Source of the DNA: Diorhabda sublineata
Lineage: Eukaryota > Arthropoda > Insecta > Coleoptera > Chrysomelidae
Direction of reading: 5' to 3'
Length of the DNA: 64,000 bases
Assembly (NCBI RefSeq): GCF_026230105.1
Contig: NC_079475.1
Span: 16,508,125-16,572,124, forward strand
The first letter of the stretch is position 1. The number at the start of each line of letters is the position of its first letter. The notes under the pieces are model-generated. The model saw only the letters and a list, made by a program, of their open reading frames with translations, searched no databases and was not told where the DNA came from. Below are positions 23,549 through 33,959 of the stretch, one piece after another. Made by a program: the position numbers and the translations under genes.

Positions 23549-23835
23549 TGCAGCGGCAAGAAATTACTTAAACAGACGTTTTAGAGAAAAATAGATTGGT
23601 CGGGGTGGACCCAATTTTGTTGACTTCCTAGATCACCAAGTTTAATCCTATCGATTTTGTATATGGGGCTATATAAAGTCCTGAGTGTACGAAACAATCG
23701 GATCTGAACAAGATCTAATAGCTAGAATTAAAGCTGTGGCAGAAATTATTCAATCCCATATGGATTTATTCTCAAAGACACGTTTTTCAATGACAAAACG
23801 GTGTAGTAAGAGTATTGAATTAAGTCGCCAATAGT
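23549..23835 (+). pseudogene. DDE transposase of the palindrome, right copy (carboxy half)
   Basis: The plus strand holds just the part missing from the left copy plus the shared end: DAAARNYLNRRFREK, stop, IGRGGP (normally EKWIGRGGP), a corrupted SPDLTP region (ITKFNPIDFVYGAI), then SEQDLIARIKAVAEIIQSHM and DLFSKTRFSMTKRCSKSIEL. It has no HTH and no first Asp. It abuts the HTH of the left copy at about 23546, so the junction joins the N-terminal region of one copy to the middle of the other, head to head. Confidence 0.75.
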
Positions 23836-24479
23836 TTAAACATTTGAAATTATGAATAATTTTTATTTGATTTGAACTTCTCATGCTTAATTATTATTCG
23901 AAATTGAAAGAATAATTAATTAATTTGTAATTTATTTACATGATTGCAGAAGTAAATTTCTACAACACCGTTCATTTTAGCTCTATAAAAGTTTATTAGT
24001 TTTTCTAACTAAAAGTAATCAGGCAATTTAAAACAAAATTAGAAAAAGAATTTGCTCCAGTGATGTAAGAAATAGGGGGACAAAAGTAACAACTAACCCT
24101 GATAGCGCGCCACTGGTTAAATTTTTCTAATTTTTCTAAATTTTGTTTATGTCAAAATATCACTTGAGAAACATATTGGTCATCAAATTTGAAAAAAAAA
24201 TTCAAAGGCGTTCTTGATTTATGACAAATTTTTTATTTTGATTTAAAATTTTTAACACACTATATCTCAGCAACTAGGGTTCGTATTTCTATATCAAAAT
24301 GAATCATTTATTGAGATCTCTCTGTGGTAGAGCATTGTCGGTCGAATATAGAAACACCCTGTAGAAGATAATTGAAAGGCTAATGAAAATCGTTTATTGC
24401 CTTTTCTTTTTAAACATTTAATCTTGAAGGCTCAAAAATTTGGTTTTCTGAAAAATATACCTCAATAATAAATTTTAAA

Positions 24480-25305
24480 CGACTCCGTTTTTGTGTCAAT
24501 TTGCTAAGGCTTTCGATTGTGTTGATAATGAAATTCTGGTTAACGAACTAAAGTATTATTGCATCCGAAGTGTTCCTTTAAAATGGTTGGTATCTCACCT
24601 TGAATATAGAAAATAATTGGTACGAGCTAATGGTAAAGTTTCGAGTAGTTTACCAGTTGACTTTGGTGTACCTCAGAGTTCAGTTTTAGGTTCAATTCTT
24701 TTCTCGTTATTCATTGATGATATCACATACTTACCAATTGATGGTAAATTTTTATGCCACGGAAGGGTTTTATAACCTCTAAAACTCAACAAAATTCATG
24801 TTTCTTGGTGTACATATTGATGGTTCCTTACAATGGTCTGTACGTGTAGAGACCTTGGCGAAAATATTATCCTCTGCTTGTTTGCCATTAAATCTGTCTT
24901 AACAACTCGTACCGGTTTAACAACTTATTACTCGCTGTTAGAGTCGTATCTTCACTATTGTTTGCCTTTCTGTGAGTCTTGTAGTTTGCACCTCTTCAAA
25001 TTAAAGGTAAAAAGAGCTTTTCGTTACATTTATGGTTTAAGTAGAAGAACGCATTGCGAATTCTACTTTAAAAAGATAAAATTTTTAAGTCTCAACGTTC
25101 TTTTAATTTTAGAATCAGTTTGTTTGGTTGGCAAACACTTTAACAACTCAACTGAGAGTCCCATTCATAGTTACTCTACTAGGAGAAAAAATTTGAACAT
25201 GATAGATATAGAATTGGGTCAGTATTTCCATAGAATTGTAAATCTTTCTTATGACTATAGAGCTTATATGTCTCTCTATCATTATTTTGTCATATTCCTG
25301 TAGAC
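24480..25305 (+). mobile_element. Jockey-like LINE reverse transcriptase relic
   Basis: Plus-strand reading: FAKAFDCVDNEILVNELKYY (palm motif with the first catalytic Asp, about 24500), CIRSVPLKWLVSHLEYRK, VDFGVPQSSVLGSILFSLFI (about 24655-24715; intact forms read GVPQGSVLGP) and DDITYLP. Sequence is then lost where the YADD box should be. The 156-codon open frame 24833-25303 follows, with SYLHYCLPFCES, KVKRAFRYIYGLSRRTHC and SYSTRRKNLNMIDIELGQYF, the usual carboxy tail of this insect LINE group (K.lRaI.Gl..rtHC, HsY.TR). The Gly of PQG is Ser. Inactive through the deletion. Confidence 0.82.
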
Positions 25306-25309
25306 CCTG

Positions 25310-26386
25310 TATTCGTTTAAAAGATTTATAGTCTCTGGAAATACCGAATTTAAGTAAGCACGTACCCAATATTAAATTGTTCAATTACAGGACTGATTAA
25401 ATGCCGTCTCCGTCAGACGGACAATAAAACATTTCTCATGTTTGGCGGAATTTAATTGGTAATAACTGTATTCGCGAATTTGACTGTAGAACATCAAGTT
25501 ATTAGGTGGGTATTCGTGATTCAGTTCAGTAATATAGTTTATTTGCATATAGATTGAGCTGCTATTTCGTAAATCTCCAGGTTCGTACACGTGATACCGA
25601 TTCATGGAGGCCAACCTTTGGGACTATTCCTTTTAACTAGTTTTAAAATCTCTCCAGTCAATAATTGTAGAAACTACATACAGGATGTTACTTTTTGATA
25701 ATTTTGATATAAATTTTTTAAAAATTATGTTTTGGAGAAGCTTCATCCGTACATGTCAACCGCCCACATTATTCAAAGTTTTTGTACTCTATACTACTGT
25801 AAAAACGGTTTATAGTCTATAAAAATCAAATGTTCAAGATAAATAAGATTATAGTCAATTCTTTCAACAAATTGAGGTAATTATCTGATTGACTCTCTCT
25901 ACAATGAATGTACTGCAAACACTGTAAAATGGGCTGTTAAAAATTATGAATAAAAACTATTACATAATAAAAGTCTATTTACATGTCTTTGATATATCAC
26001 TTTAATACTAATAGGAAAGAAATATTTGGAACCAAAGTGTAGAGCTCGAGAAAAACAAATGTTGATTCTAGCGAAGAAAGAGAAAGTTACTGTACTGGTG
26101 TTTTTAACTAAAGCAAATCACCATTAAGACGAGTTTTGACTGAAACTGTTCCTCGAGCTCGGTTTTGTCTTCGTATTAACACCGAAACTTCGCGAGAATG
26201 TCTCTGACCGGTTCCAAAAATTCTAACTTAGACTACTTTCCATTGGTGTTTCCCTTTATTACTGTTTTATATCTAAAACCCTGTTTTCAAAAAATTCTTT
26301 CCAGTGTTCATACCGATTTGCCATTATGTTTGACACAACGACGAGTTAAAACAATCTGTATATGGCAAAATACTTATAGTGAAATC
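25310..26386. other. Unannotated stretch
   Basis: No gene recognised. Minus-strand frames 25148-25384 and 25381-25614 have no motif. A pair GAGCTCGAG (26042) and CTCGAGCTC (26152) is a minor inverted repeat. Sequence from about 26310 already resembles the left flank of the other palindrome copy at 54775 (CAATCTGTATATGGCAAAAT-like). Confidence 0.5.
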
Positions 26387-27680
26387 ATGAAAATTTCTAC
26401 GTTTGGGTTTTCGGATACGATCTTTTTAACTAAAATATTTTCAAAGATGCCGACTTCCGGTAGAACCTTCTGTAACTTTGTTATTTTAAATAGAACAATC
26501 TGTATATTAATACATTTTTAAAATCTACGTTAAGTTTCTGTAAACTTTTGTCTAAGAACGTTTTTCGAAAAATGCATACTTTTTGAGTTATTAATTTTTT
26601 TGTAAAAAATTTGACCGTTAACCCTTATAAATTATTATTTTACGAGGATACCCTTAAAGATAAGGAAATGGTCTCTATACGATTGCTTTTAGCAAGGTCA
26701 GACGTATTTGAATCCATGTTAAAATAGTTTTTATTTTATACAGGGTGTGTATGAAAAGTTTATCTTCATAAATATCAAATTTCTTAATTTTTTTAAATAG
26801 AACTACTCAGTTTTTTCTATTTTAATGCTTTAAGGGGTAAAAAATTCATGTATATTTTCCTATACCTAAACCTAAACGTTACCCAGATATTAAATGTTTT
26901 CAGTAAATTTTTAGAGATGCAGGTGTGGTCTAAATTTTATTTTGGCCCGTTGATACAAGTACTAAGTAATAAAAAAAGTATTTTTCTTTATCTTGTCAAG
27001 GTCTGTAAAAAAATCAAATCAAGTTCTATTGACTAATCCTATTCCAACTTTCAGTCGTTTCCGAGAAATTTGAGGTTTCAAATTATTATTGTATTTTTTA
27101 TTTTATTTTTGTAGGCTTTGTAATAAATAACACTTGTTTAACTATCATTAGTCAAAAATCGTTAGAATGGATCGTTCTCTATTTAATAACGAATAACTAA
27201 TAAACATTTAATGTCTGGATAACGGTAAAGTTTAGGTATAGGAAAGTATACAAGAATTTGCCTTTTTTTAACCCTGAATGCATTAAAATAGAAAAAACTG
27301 GGACAACCTATAAAGAAAAATAAAAGAAATTTGATATTTATGAAGTTATATTTTGAACATTTTTTATACACATCCTGTATAGAATGAAGCATTTCTCAAC
27401 ATAGATTCAAATACGTCTGACCTTACTAAAAGTAACCGAATAGAGACCATTTTCTTATATTTAAGGGTATCCCCATAAAAAAATAATTTATAAGAGTTTG
27501 CAACGGTCAAATTTTTTACAAAAAGTTTTTAGACAAAAGTATAATAAAATTTTAAGTAGATTTTAAAAATGTATCAATGTACAGAGTGTTCTATTTAAAA
27601 TAACAAAGTAAGAGTCATCTTTGAAAATATTTTAGTTAAAAAGATCGTATTCGATAACCCAAACGTAGAAATTTTCGTGG
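26387..27680. mobile_element. Foldback-type palindrome, copy 1 (about 500-bp arms)
   Basis: The left arm, 26387-26900, is the inverted copy of 27202-27680. Paired blocks: AATTTCTACGTTTGGGTTTT with its complement at 27655-27675; AAAATATTTTCAAAGATG; CAGACGTATTTGAATC; TTTCCTATACCTAAACCTAA with its complement at 27218-27240; and ACCCAGATATTAAATGTTTT at the inner edge. Divergence between the arms is moderate, with small gaps. The 300-bp centre starts TAAATTTTTAGAGATGCAGG (26904). Neither arm has a long common open frame. The same arms and the same centre sequence occur at 54780-55525. I cannot name the parent element; a short reading near 27165 (MDRSLFNNE) faintly resembles an insect transposase start. 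Confidence 0.8.
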
Positions 27681-27689
27681 TTAGTCAGT

Positions 27690-28744
27690 TAAAACCAGTT
27701 GAAATCACTTTTTGAGCATCTGTTTTCAAATGTTTGGCCTCTCTCTGTACTAGGTCCTAATAAGACGTTCACCAAATCTACAAAACGACCTAGCCTTCAA
27801 ATTAATTATTTTCTCAGTATTATTCGACTAAGAATAATACTGGTTAGGTTAGGTATTTAAAAATTTCAAGGGATTAATTTTTCGTATAATGCTGTTGTTT
27901 ATCTATATTTTTAGATGATTTACTGATTCTTAAAATTAAACATTGTGATACGGACTTGGAAAAGTTATTTACTATTCAATTCGCAGTGTGGTGTCTCATC
28001 TCTTTTGGTAAAGATAAGTTATCCCCTATTTTATGACCGGCATTTTACTGAATCTACTAGTTGAGTTTACATTCCTTCTTATAGTAATTTTCAAGGTAAG
28101 ATAATGCTTTTATTATTATTTTGTTGCTCAGTAGCTCAGCGTGAGTGAATAACCAAGAAAAAACATTTAAAATATTTTAGTAGTTATAAAACTTTTAATC
28201 CATTGAAATTATGTTATTTTGATGCTGAAAACTTGTTTGCAGTTTTTAACAGATATCTCGCGAACAAGTATATGGTATTTTGGAAAACCTAATTGAAATG
28301 GTTGATTAGTTGACTCATCTTTTCGTTGAGAATTTATAAATTTAATTTAATTAGTCTCAGAACCGACTTTCAACTGTACTCTTCATAAATGATAGTAACG
28401 TGGTTTCACATTTTTGTCGAATTTTCTATGTGGTGACATAAAAATTCGTACGTATTCAATTGCGCATCTCGTATGTTCCACATGGTCGTCTACTATATAC
28501 TTAAATCTATTCAGAACTCAATTTTTCATAATCAATAGTAGTAGATAATCTAGATTCAACGACTAAATTGAATAAAAATTAAATGACGATTATTTAGAAT
28601 CAAGTTCTAGAAGAATTGCTCAAAAAATGAATGTAAGTATATAAACCATAAATAACATATACATTTACTTTTTAATTTCTACCCGGTTCATGCATTATTG
28701 CTCATTAATTAAAACAAAAACTGCGGCATAACTCCTATTCTCAG
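27690..28744. other. Unannotated stretch with one strong hairpin
   Basis: No gene seen. It contains an 11-bp perfect hairpin at 27815-27842, given separately. Otherwise plain AT-rich DNA. Confidence 0.5.
27815..27842. repeat. 11-bp perfect hairpin
   Basis: CAGTATTATTC, a six-base spacer GACTAA, then GAATAATACTG. It lies just outside the right arm of the foldback element and is followed by GGTTAGGTTAGG. Function unknown. Confidence 0.7.
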
Positions 28745-28815
28745 GTAAAATGTTTACCTTCAGTTTCTGAAGACGATAACTTGGTTATCGAATCGCGCGA
28801 CAGACAGTGATATAA
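28745..28815 (+). repeat. Dispersed repeat, copy 2, with GATAACTTGGTTATC hairpin
   Basis: TTTCTGAAGACGATAACTTG then GTTATCGAATCGCGCGACAG ACAGTG. The reverse complement of 49085-49135 reads almost the same (CTGAAGACGATAACTGGTTA then TCGAAATGCGCG). The ATAAC/GTTAT core forms a hairpin. This is the hairpin half of the repeat whose other half is at 2328-2395. Confidence 0.6.
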
Positions 28816-28819
28816 ATCG

Positions 28820-29104
28820 ATATAAATAACCTTTCACTGATACGGTTTATCAGATTTTTATTATTATGTGCATTCATAATATCTTTAAACCATGATACCT
28901 CATATCATAGCTCCAACAAAGCATTGAACTTGCCGAACATTAATTCGCTTCTTCTATAGTTGTGTTCACTTGCCTTGCTCATCTGGCTGATTGGCTGCTT
29001 CTAAAGTCTCTAAATTGTTGTTTCTCTAACCTATTTCATACATGAACACCTTGCAACTATACATATTAGATGATATTGGATTTTTCATGTGAGAATGTCA
29101 TGTA
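28820..29104. other. Unannotated spacer
   Basis: Nothing recognised between the dispersed repeat and the LINE. Confidence 0.5.
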
Positions 29105-29960
29105 TATTTAAAACCAAAGTTTTCATACGATCTATTGCAACACAAAACACAACAGAGGATTACCGAACAAGCCTCAATACTAACAGGATTCCGACAAGGT
29201 GACAGTCTGAGCCCATTCTTGTCCAATTTTATTATGGATAAACTTTCGGATGGGACTAAGGTCAATGAAAACCTTATGCTACACCAACGGCGCAATCTTG
29301 ATGGCCGATAACGAGGATGACCTACAGTGATTGCTATATCGGTTCCAAACAGCAGCCAAAAACCTTAATATGCAGATATCTGTAGAAGAAATAGAATAAA
29401 TGGTCATAGCATAAGAGCCTACAAGAAGTAAACAAGCTAAGACCTACAATACCATTCACCAGTGTATGCAATGTACAAATTTAGGAGTAGATATCACAAG
29501 TGCCAGAAACTTTAACAAGAGGTACCCAAGTAAATAAAGCTTCAAGAATCTCTGGCTATTTGCGATACCTCATATGGAAAAACAAATATACGTCCACCGA
29601 TAGTGAAGTTCCCATATAAAATACAACAATCGTAATACATATACTTACATATCCAGGGAAAATTCGAGCCGACACAACAAGAACGAAGAACATGATGAGA
29701 GCAGCATATATGGAAACAACGAGAACTATCAAAGAAGTGAGCCTAAGAGATCAAATAAGAAGCAAGATTATAGGAGAAGATCTAAAAGTTTAATAAGGGA
29801 AGATCGTTAGGCTGAATGGGCAGAGGATGAACAATTAACTTCAAGAAGACCTCCCGCAAGACTTCTCAAGAAATGGTACGTAAACGGGATATTAACTTCT
29901 TAAGAGGCTGAATACTAGAAGAAACAAGACAAGTCTCAAGAAAAGAGAAAGAATAAGAAG
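29105..29960 (+). mobile_element. RTE-type LINE, 3' half of RT and tail
   Basis: Translation begins in the palm, SILTGFRQGDSLSPFLSNFI (about 29178-29235; intact forms read T.GIRQGDSLSPFLFN). It then lacks part of the YADD box, which shows only as NLDGR around 29300, and continues LLYRFQTAAKNLNMQISVEE-like text across stops (about 29330-29395), followed by a RSLGVDIT-like piece. The tail has KASRISGYLRYLIWKNKYTS (about 29540-29600), the MKTLRTI-type region, and ends LTSRRPPARLLKKWY-like (about 29835-29880). The same landmarks occur in the RTE LINE at 49181-50232. Stops and frame changes are frequent. 5'-truncated. Confidence 0.82.
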
Positions 29961-29964
29961 AGAT

Positions 29965-30777
29965 CTTCGTATGCTAAAATTTTATTTCACTGATTCATGA
30001 TGTTATATTGGGGTTCAACCCCTGTTTCATGAAAATTGTGCTCTGATCCATTATAGTTATAAGCAATATACAACATCTAGAATTACTACAATAGAACATT
30101 TATTACGATCTGGATTTGACCAAAATTATACAAATTACTTTTTTCACTAAAATTCAAAATACATCTTTATCTCTGGACAAATGATATATTACGCTCAGAT
30201 GTATAAGTTAATCAACCAGTATAGTGATATAACCAAAATAATAAGGCCCCAATTTATCCAAACTCTATTGGTACAAACAACATTAACCGAAACCCGCCAG
30301 TGAATCGTGAGCCAATCATAAAGCATATAGAACAAAGTACAGAACATAGAGAACAGAGATCTTAAATTTGAAGGGTCAATCTACTTGGCTAATAGACAAA
30401 GCAGCACAACCTGAATGGTAATTAGAGGTTAGAAGTATTAACGAAATGGCAGGGAATATTGAGAGAGTTTCCAGTAGAGCGCCATTTCATCATAGATTAA
30501 GGACAATTACTTCGTTATTGAACAAAATCATGATATCGAATTTTCCATTTTCCCTTAGTTCAATTTCCTCCTTCAAGATGACTTTAAACTGAATTAAATG
30601 GAACATAATAATTTGTCTCAAATTCATCCGATTTGTTTTCAAAAGGGTATTTGCAAAACTTGCTTTTCAATTTTATTTATTTATTCTATTTATATAGAAT
30701 TTATTTTAAGCAAAATTATTATATTTTATCAACTGGTTGGATCAATATATTGAATAAAAATTTAAATATGATCCATT
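29965..30777. other. Unannotated stretch
   Basis: No recognisable gene or transposon. It includes a small hairpin GGGGTTCAACCCC at about 30013. Confidence 0.5.
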
Positions 30778-30779
30778 TA

Positions 30780-31543
30780 CGAGGTCTGGCTATTAAATAA
30801 CGAGACTTGTTACGAAAAAGAGTTTTATTATAAAAATTATTCTTCATTCTAATGCTCTAAGCTGTGCCGGAAGTCTTCTTGGGTGAGAGCCTTTAAGAGC
30901 TCTGTCGCTTTTAGTTTTACCGTTTCCATCGACTTAATCGGGTCCCTTTGAAAGCAGATCTTTTTCTAGCCTTTCAAGGAAATATGAGTAGACCCGTTGA
31001 CGCAAGAGCTTTCGGTCAGGAGTCAGATTTTTTAGCACCAATATCGCACAGACTTTTTTTTATCCACGTCTACAGCCTCGGTAATCATCGGGATACTCAT
31101 TTGACGATCTGCACACACAATTTGGTTGAATTTGGTCACTGTTTCCGGAGTTGAAACAGCCACAGGGCGACCTGGGTGCTGGTTATCTTCAGTGCTCTCT
31201 CGGTCCTCACTAAAGCGCTTACACCACTCAAAAACACCTGCACGAGATAGAAAATTGTCCCCATAGGCCTCTTGCAACAAATTATAGCACTCAGTTAGAG
31301 TTTTTTCAATTTAACGAGATTGTAGCGTTGTTCCTGTTTTTTGTCACATATAGGTTTCGGCACAAGAAACAAACACGTTTATTTCAAATCGCTACTGCAC
31401 AGATACTATAATAGTGACGGAAACGTATTTTGGCACGTGCATAGACAAGATATCTAGATACCCAACGCACTATTCGTTTTTTACCTCACTCGTTTAAGGC
31501 GTCCTCTAGGCGCACAGCCTCGTTATTTAATATCCAGACCTCG
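30780..31543 (-). mobile_element. Mariner deletion derivative with both terminal inverted repeats
   Basis: The ends CGAGGTCTGGCTATTAAATA (from 30780) and, on the other strand, CGAGGTCTGGATATTAAATA (from 31543) form terminal inverted repeats of about 28 bp. TA precedes the left end; the right flank is AA. On the minus strand the N-terminal transposase is readable as an 82-codon frame (31032-31280): LQEAYGDNFLSRAGVFEWCK, RFSEDRESTEDNQHPGRPV and the second HTH region. It then jumps to the carboxy end (text equivalent to SDRALKGS...DF) at about 30870-30930. At 764 bp it is far shorter than the roughly 1.3 kb of a full mariner; the whole DDD catalytic core is deleted. Confidence 0.88.
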
Positions 31544-31719
31544 AAGATAGGCGTTGTGCTTAAATTGTACTATAACCTCACTATTGCACTGTAAGTGTAT
31601 TTGAGTATCACCAACGGTTCCAAAAAATCCAATTTAGAGCCTTAAAGTTTTGTGCTCTTTATTTTGATATAAGATTTTTTGATGGAAACTAGAAAACACA
31701 ACCCTCCAATAAATTCTGT

Positions 31720-32240
31720 GACACACTAAGTGGAGAGAAGCGAACCAGCTGACAGACCCGGTAGAATAGGGATGAATAAATTCTTCTCAGGACCTGAATC
31801 CTTCTGTCGTATCAGCTGAAGAATAATAGGAAAACGCTCGAAAGTGGATAGAGTTGAAACCAGTTTCCGGAATAATCTATAGAGTTTGAGAAAGACAAAT
31901 GTACTCCTGGAAAACAATCTACAAATATTAACAGAAATCTTGTGGGAGATTACCACCTCATTGAACACCTGGAGATGATATGTTTAATAGAGAGTGCAAT
32001 GTGCAAATTCTTTTACGTAGATGACAAAACCCTGTCCACATTCTGTAGAAGTGTAGGAGACTACGGAACTTCAGAGCATTACACTTGGAAGTGTATGAAA
32101 TAGAAGATGAGAATCTCTGGCAGCTAGAACCATTTCACATTCTGAAATTTTCTGAGAGAAGTGAGATTAATAGATCAGTTGTAAGCACTGTGAATCCCCG
32201 GTGTTGCAACAACGATGTAAATACAATGTATTGATGGCAA
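31720..32240 (+). mobile_element. LINE carboxy tail (post-RNase H) relic
   Basis: The plus strand reads MNKFFSGPESFCRIS-like text near 31770-31805, a Lys/Arg/Leu-rich region equivalent to LENNLQILTEILWEITTSLN (about 31895-31960), then TKPCPH/LRNF pieces and LWQLEPFHILKFSER (about 32115-32160), ending with NPRCCNNDVNTM at about 32195-32230. The order GPEPF, (R)ILTGLLTGH, EHLLC-type and L.P..IL.F is the tail found after the RNase H of R1/jockey-like LINEs in insects. It is badly decayed; my assignment rests on order and on GPE.F and ILKF only. Confidence 0.45.
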
Positions 32241-32289
32241 CTATAAAAAAAATATTTATTTTTAACATTATCTGATTGATAGATCTTTG

Positions 32290-33245
32290 AGAGAAATTAT
32301 TGAGTTTCTGCAATAAATTACGTTTGTTCATTTCTCATTCTATCTTTTTTGATTCATTTTCTATTTTCCTGAGGTATTTGATTTCCATTTTCCCCTTGCA
32401 TTTTTTTGGTCTTTTTGATTTTGATTTAATGTCCATGTCACACAACTGTAGAGCATGTTCTTTGCTATTTTTTCTCCCAATCAAGTAATTTGCAAGTTTT
32501 TCCTTTTCTTTCTTTTATTTCCTGCACTAGTCTGCCATTACTTTGTATTATTACACCTTGGTATTCATTCATATCTTTTTTCTTCTCCAGTTTGTTTCCC
32601 CTGTATTTGAGTATTGTGTACTTCAGTTGCGTATTCAATATTTCTAGGTTATGTTATGTTCTTTCCCATTTAGCTAATAATACCAAACCATCTGCGAATA
32701 TTCATTCTGTTTTATACGTTGGTTCCATCCTTTAGGTTCCTATATTGAATTTTTCATATGAATCTTCTCCTTTTTTTTAACATGTAACTTTGTGGTAAAT
32801 TCCCTTGATTCTTCGTTGTTTGCTAATATCACATTTTTAATATTTCTATACATTGCTTTTATCAATGCTATTATCTTCGGATCTATTACATTTTTTCTAT
32901 ATATCTTGTCTCCTTACTTGACTAAAGACTTTCTCCACATCTATAAAGCATACAGGAATTATCTTTTTTACAAATTAATTTCGCACTCAATTGTACATAT
33001 TAAATCGTTTGTGCTTTCTTCGCTCGCAAAACCACATTGTGAATCCCCTAAAGTGATTTCCACCATACTTCTTATTCTTTTCTATATTGTTCTAGTCATC
33101 ATTTTTACTGGTATCATAGTTATTTTTATTTTTTAGTATTTCTTACAATTTCTTGGCCACTTTTATATATACGTAGTATAATTTCTGGGTTCCAATCTTC
33201 TGGAATTTCTTCCTACTGGGATTTTCAAATTTTTTATAAATTCAA
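32290..33245 (-). mobile_element. RTE-like LINE reverse transcriptase relic
   Basis: Reading the minus strand from the right: IPVGRNSRRLEPRNYTTYI (about 33165-33220; usual form IPEEW....I.PIYK), DSQCGFASEESTNDLICTIE (about 32985-33045; intact QCGFRKGRSTNDLI), VCFIDVEKVFSQVRRQDI (about 32905-32960; the palm Asp is kept in FIDVEK, but the usual AFD is VFS), and IKAMYRNIKNVI. Then, after losses, GVIIQSNGRLVQEIKERKGK (about 32480-32550) and the tail LYSCVTWTLNQNQKD (about 32410-32460). Many frame changes. It stops where a mariner fragment begins on the other strand. Confidence 0.75.
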
Positions 33246-33400
33246 AAAAGTATAATTGAATCCTTGGAAGCTGTGTTGGTGAAACTAGCAGAAGAAGACT
33301 TCCAATATTGTTTCCGTCAATGGAAATTTCGCATGGGGCATTATTTGAATATATATGGAATTTATAGTTTAATAAAAAGTTCAAAATTTGCTGCAAGGTC
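33245..33400 (+). mobile_element. Mariner transposase carboxy-end fragment
   Basis: ESLEAVLVKLAEEDFQYCFR followed by QWKFRMG is the closing helix of a mariner transposase (usual ending DFQ.CFEQWK.RM..C). It opens directly at the end of the opposite-strand LINE. After HYLNIYGIY the reading leaves the family. No terminal repeat is visible. Confidence 0.7.
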
Positions 33401-33532
33401 CAATATATTGGTTTTTCTTGCAGGAAATTTTGAAACAACAGATCTTTTTATTGAACTTTTAATTCCAGCTTTCGAGGAGTGTTCTTCCCATCATCAGTAG
33501 AGAAATAAGTGAAAAAATTCAAACCATGGGTG

Positions 33533-33951
33533 CACGGGTTGAACCGCGTTTTGAAAATTCTCCACGTTTTGGCTCCCTCTTTGAAGTCATTATCGAAAGA
33601 AGGATGAGGATAAGTGGTTATTTGTTTATTGGTAAGAAGTGATGCGTTTCCGTGGTTTCTATATACCTACTCCACGCAACGAATTAACCCTTTTTTTGGA
33701 TGATTTCAATGCCTCAAACTGACTACTCCTTGGAATTTCACCGATGAACTGAGATGCTCAAACAAAAAAAAAAAAGAATAATATGCTTACCATTGAGAAC
33801 ACCTTTGACATTAACACAATCACTGCCGGTTTTGAGCTGACAGTTGGATCGAGACCACAGAATCGGTTCATCATTGGACGAATACCTTTAAAATGGGAAC
33901 CGAAACGTCGAGAATTTTCAAATTCAAATTTTCAACGCGGTTCAACCCGTG
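33533..33951. repeat. Inverted-repeat element with CACGGGTTGAACCGCGTT arms
   Basis: The left arm 33533-33577 (CACGGGTTGAACCGCGTTTT, GAAAATTCTCCACGTTTTGG) is matched by the reverse complement of 33895-33951 (CACGGGTTGAACCGCGTTGA, GAAAATTCTCGACGTTTCGG), with a 12-bp insertion in the right arm. The loop is about 320 bp. A 101-codon frame (33783-34088) overlaps the right arm and has no motif. Probably a MITE. Confidence 0.65.
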
Positions 33952-33959
33952 AACTTGGT

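Larger units (their letters stand above)
22371..24362. mobile_element. 2-kb composite palindrome of two inverted DDE transposon copies
   Basis: The segment begins ACAGGGTGTTTCTATA (22371) and ends with its reverse complement (to 24362). The outer arms, about 22371-23130 and 23585-24362, are inverted copies of each other through the 3' untranslated part and the carboxy end of a transposase. Landmarks present in both arms include the CAGTGGCGCGC/GCGCGCCACTG block (22618, 24107) and the coding piece SKTRFSMTKRC (left, minus; right, plus). The centre carries more of the left copy. Each copy therefore faces outward with its 3' end. See the separate entries for the two coding parts. Confidence 0.85.

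Noticed and set aside
32300..33136. Three hydrophobic plus-strand ORFs resembling membrane proteins
   Set aside because: They are antisense to a Lys-rich LINE relic; poly-Lys codons read as Phe-rich text on the other strand.
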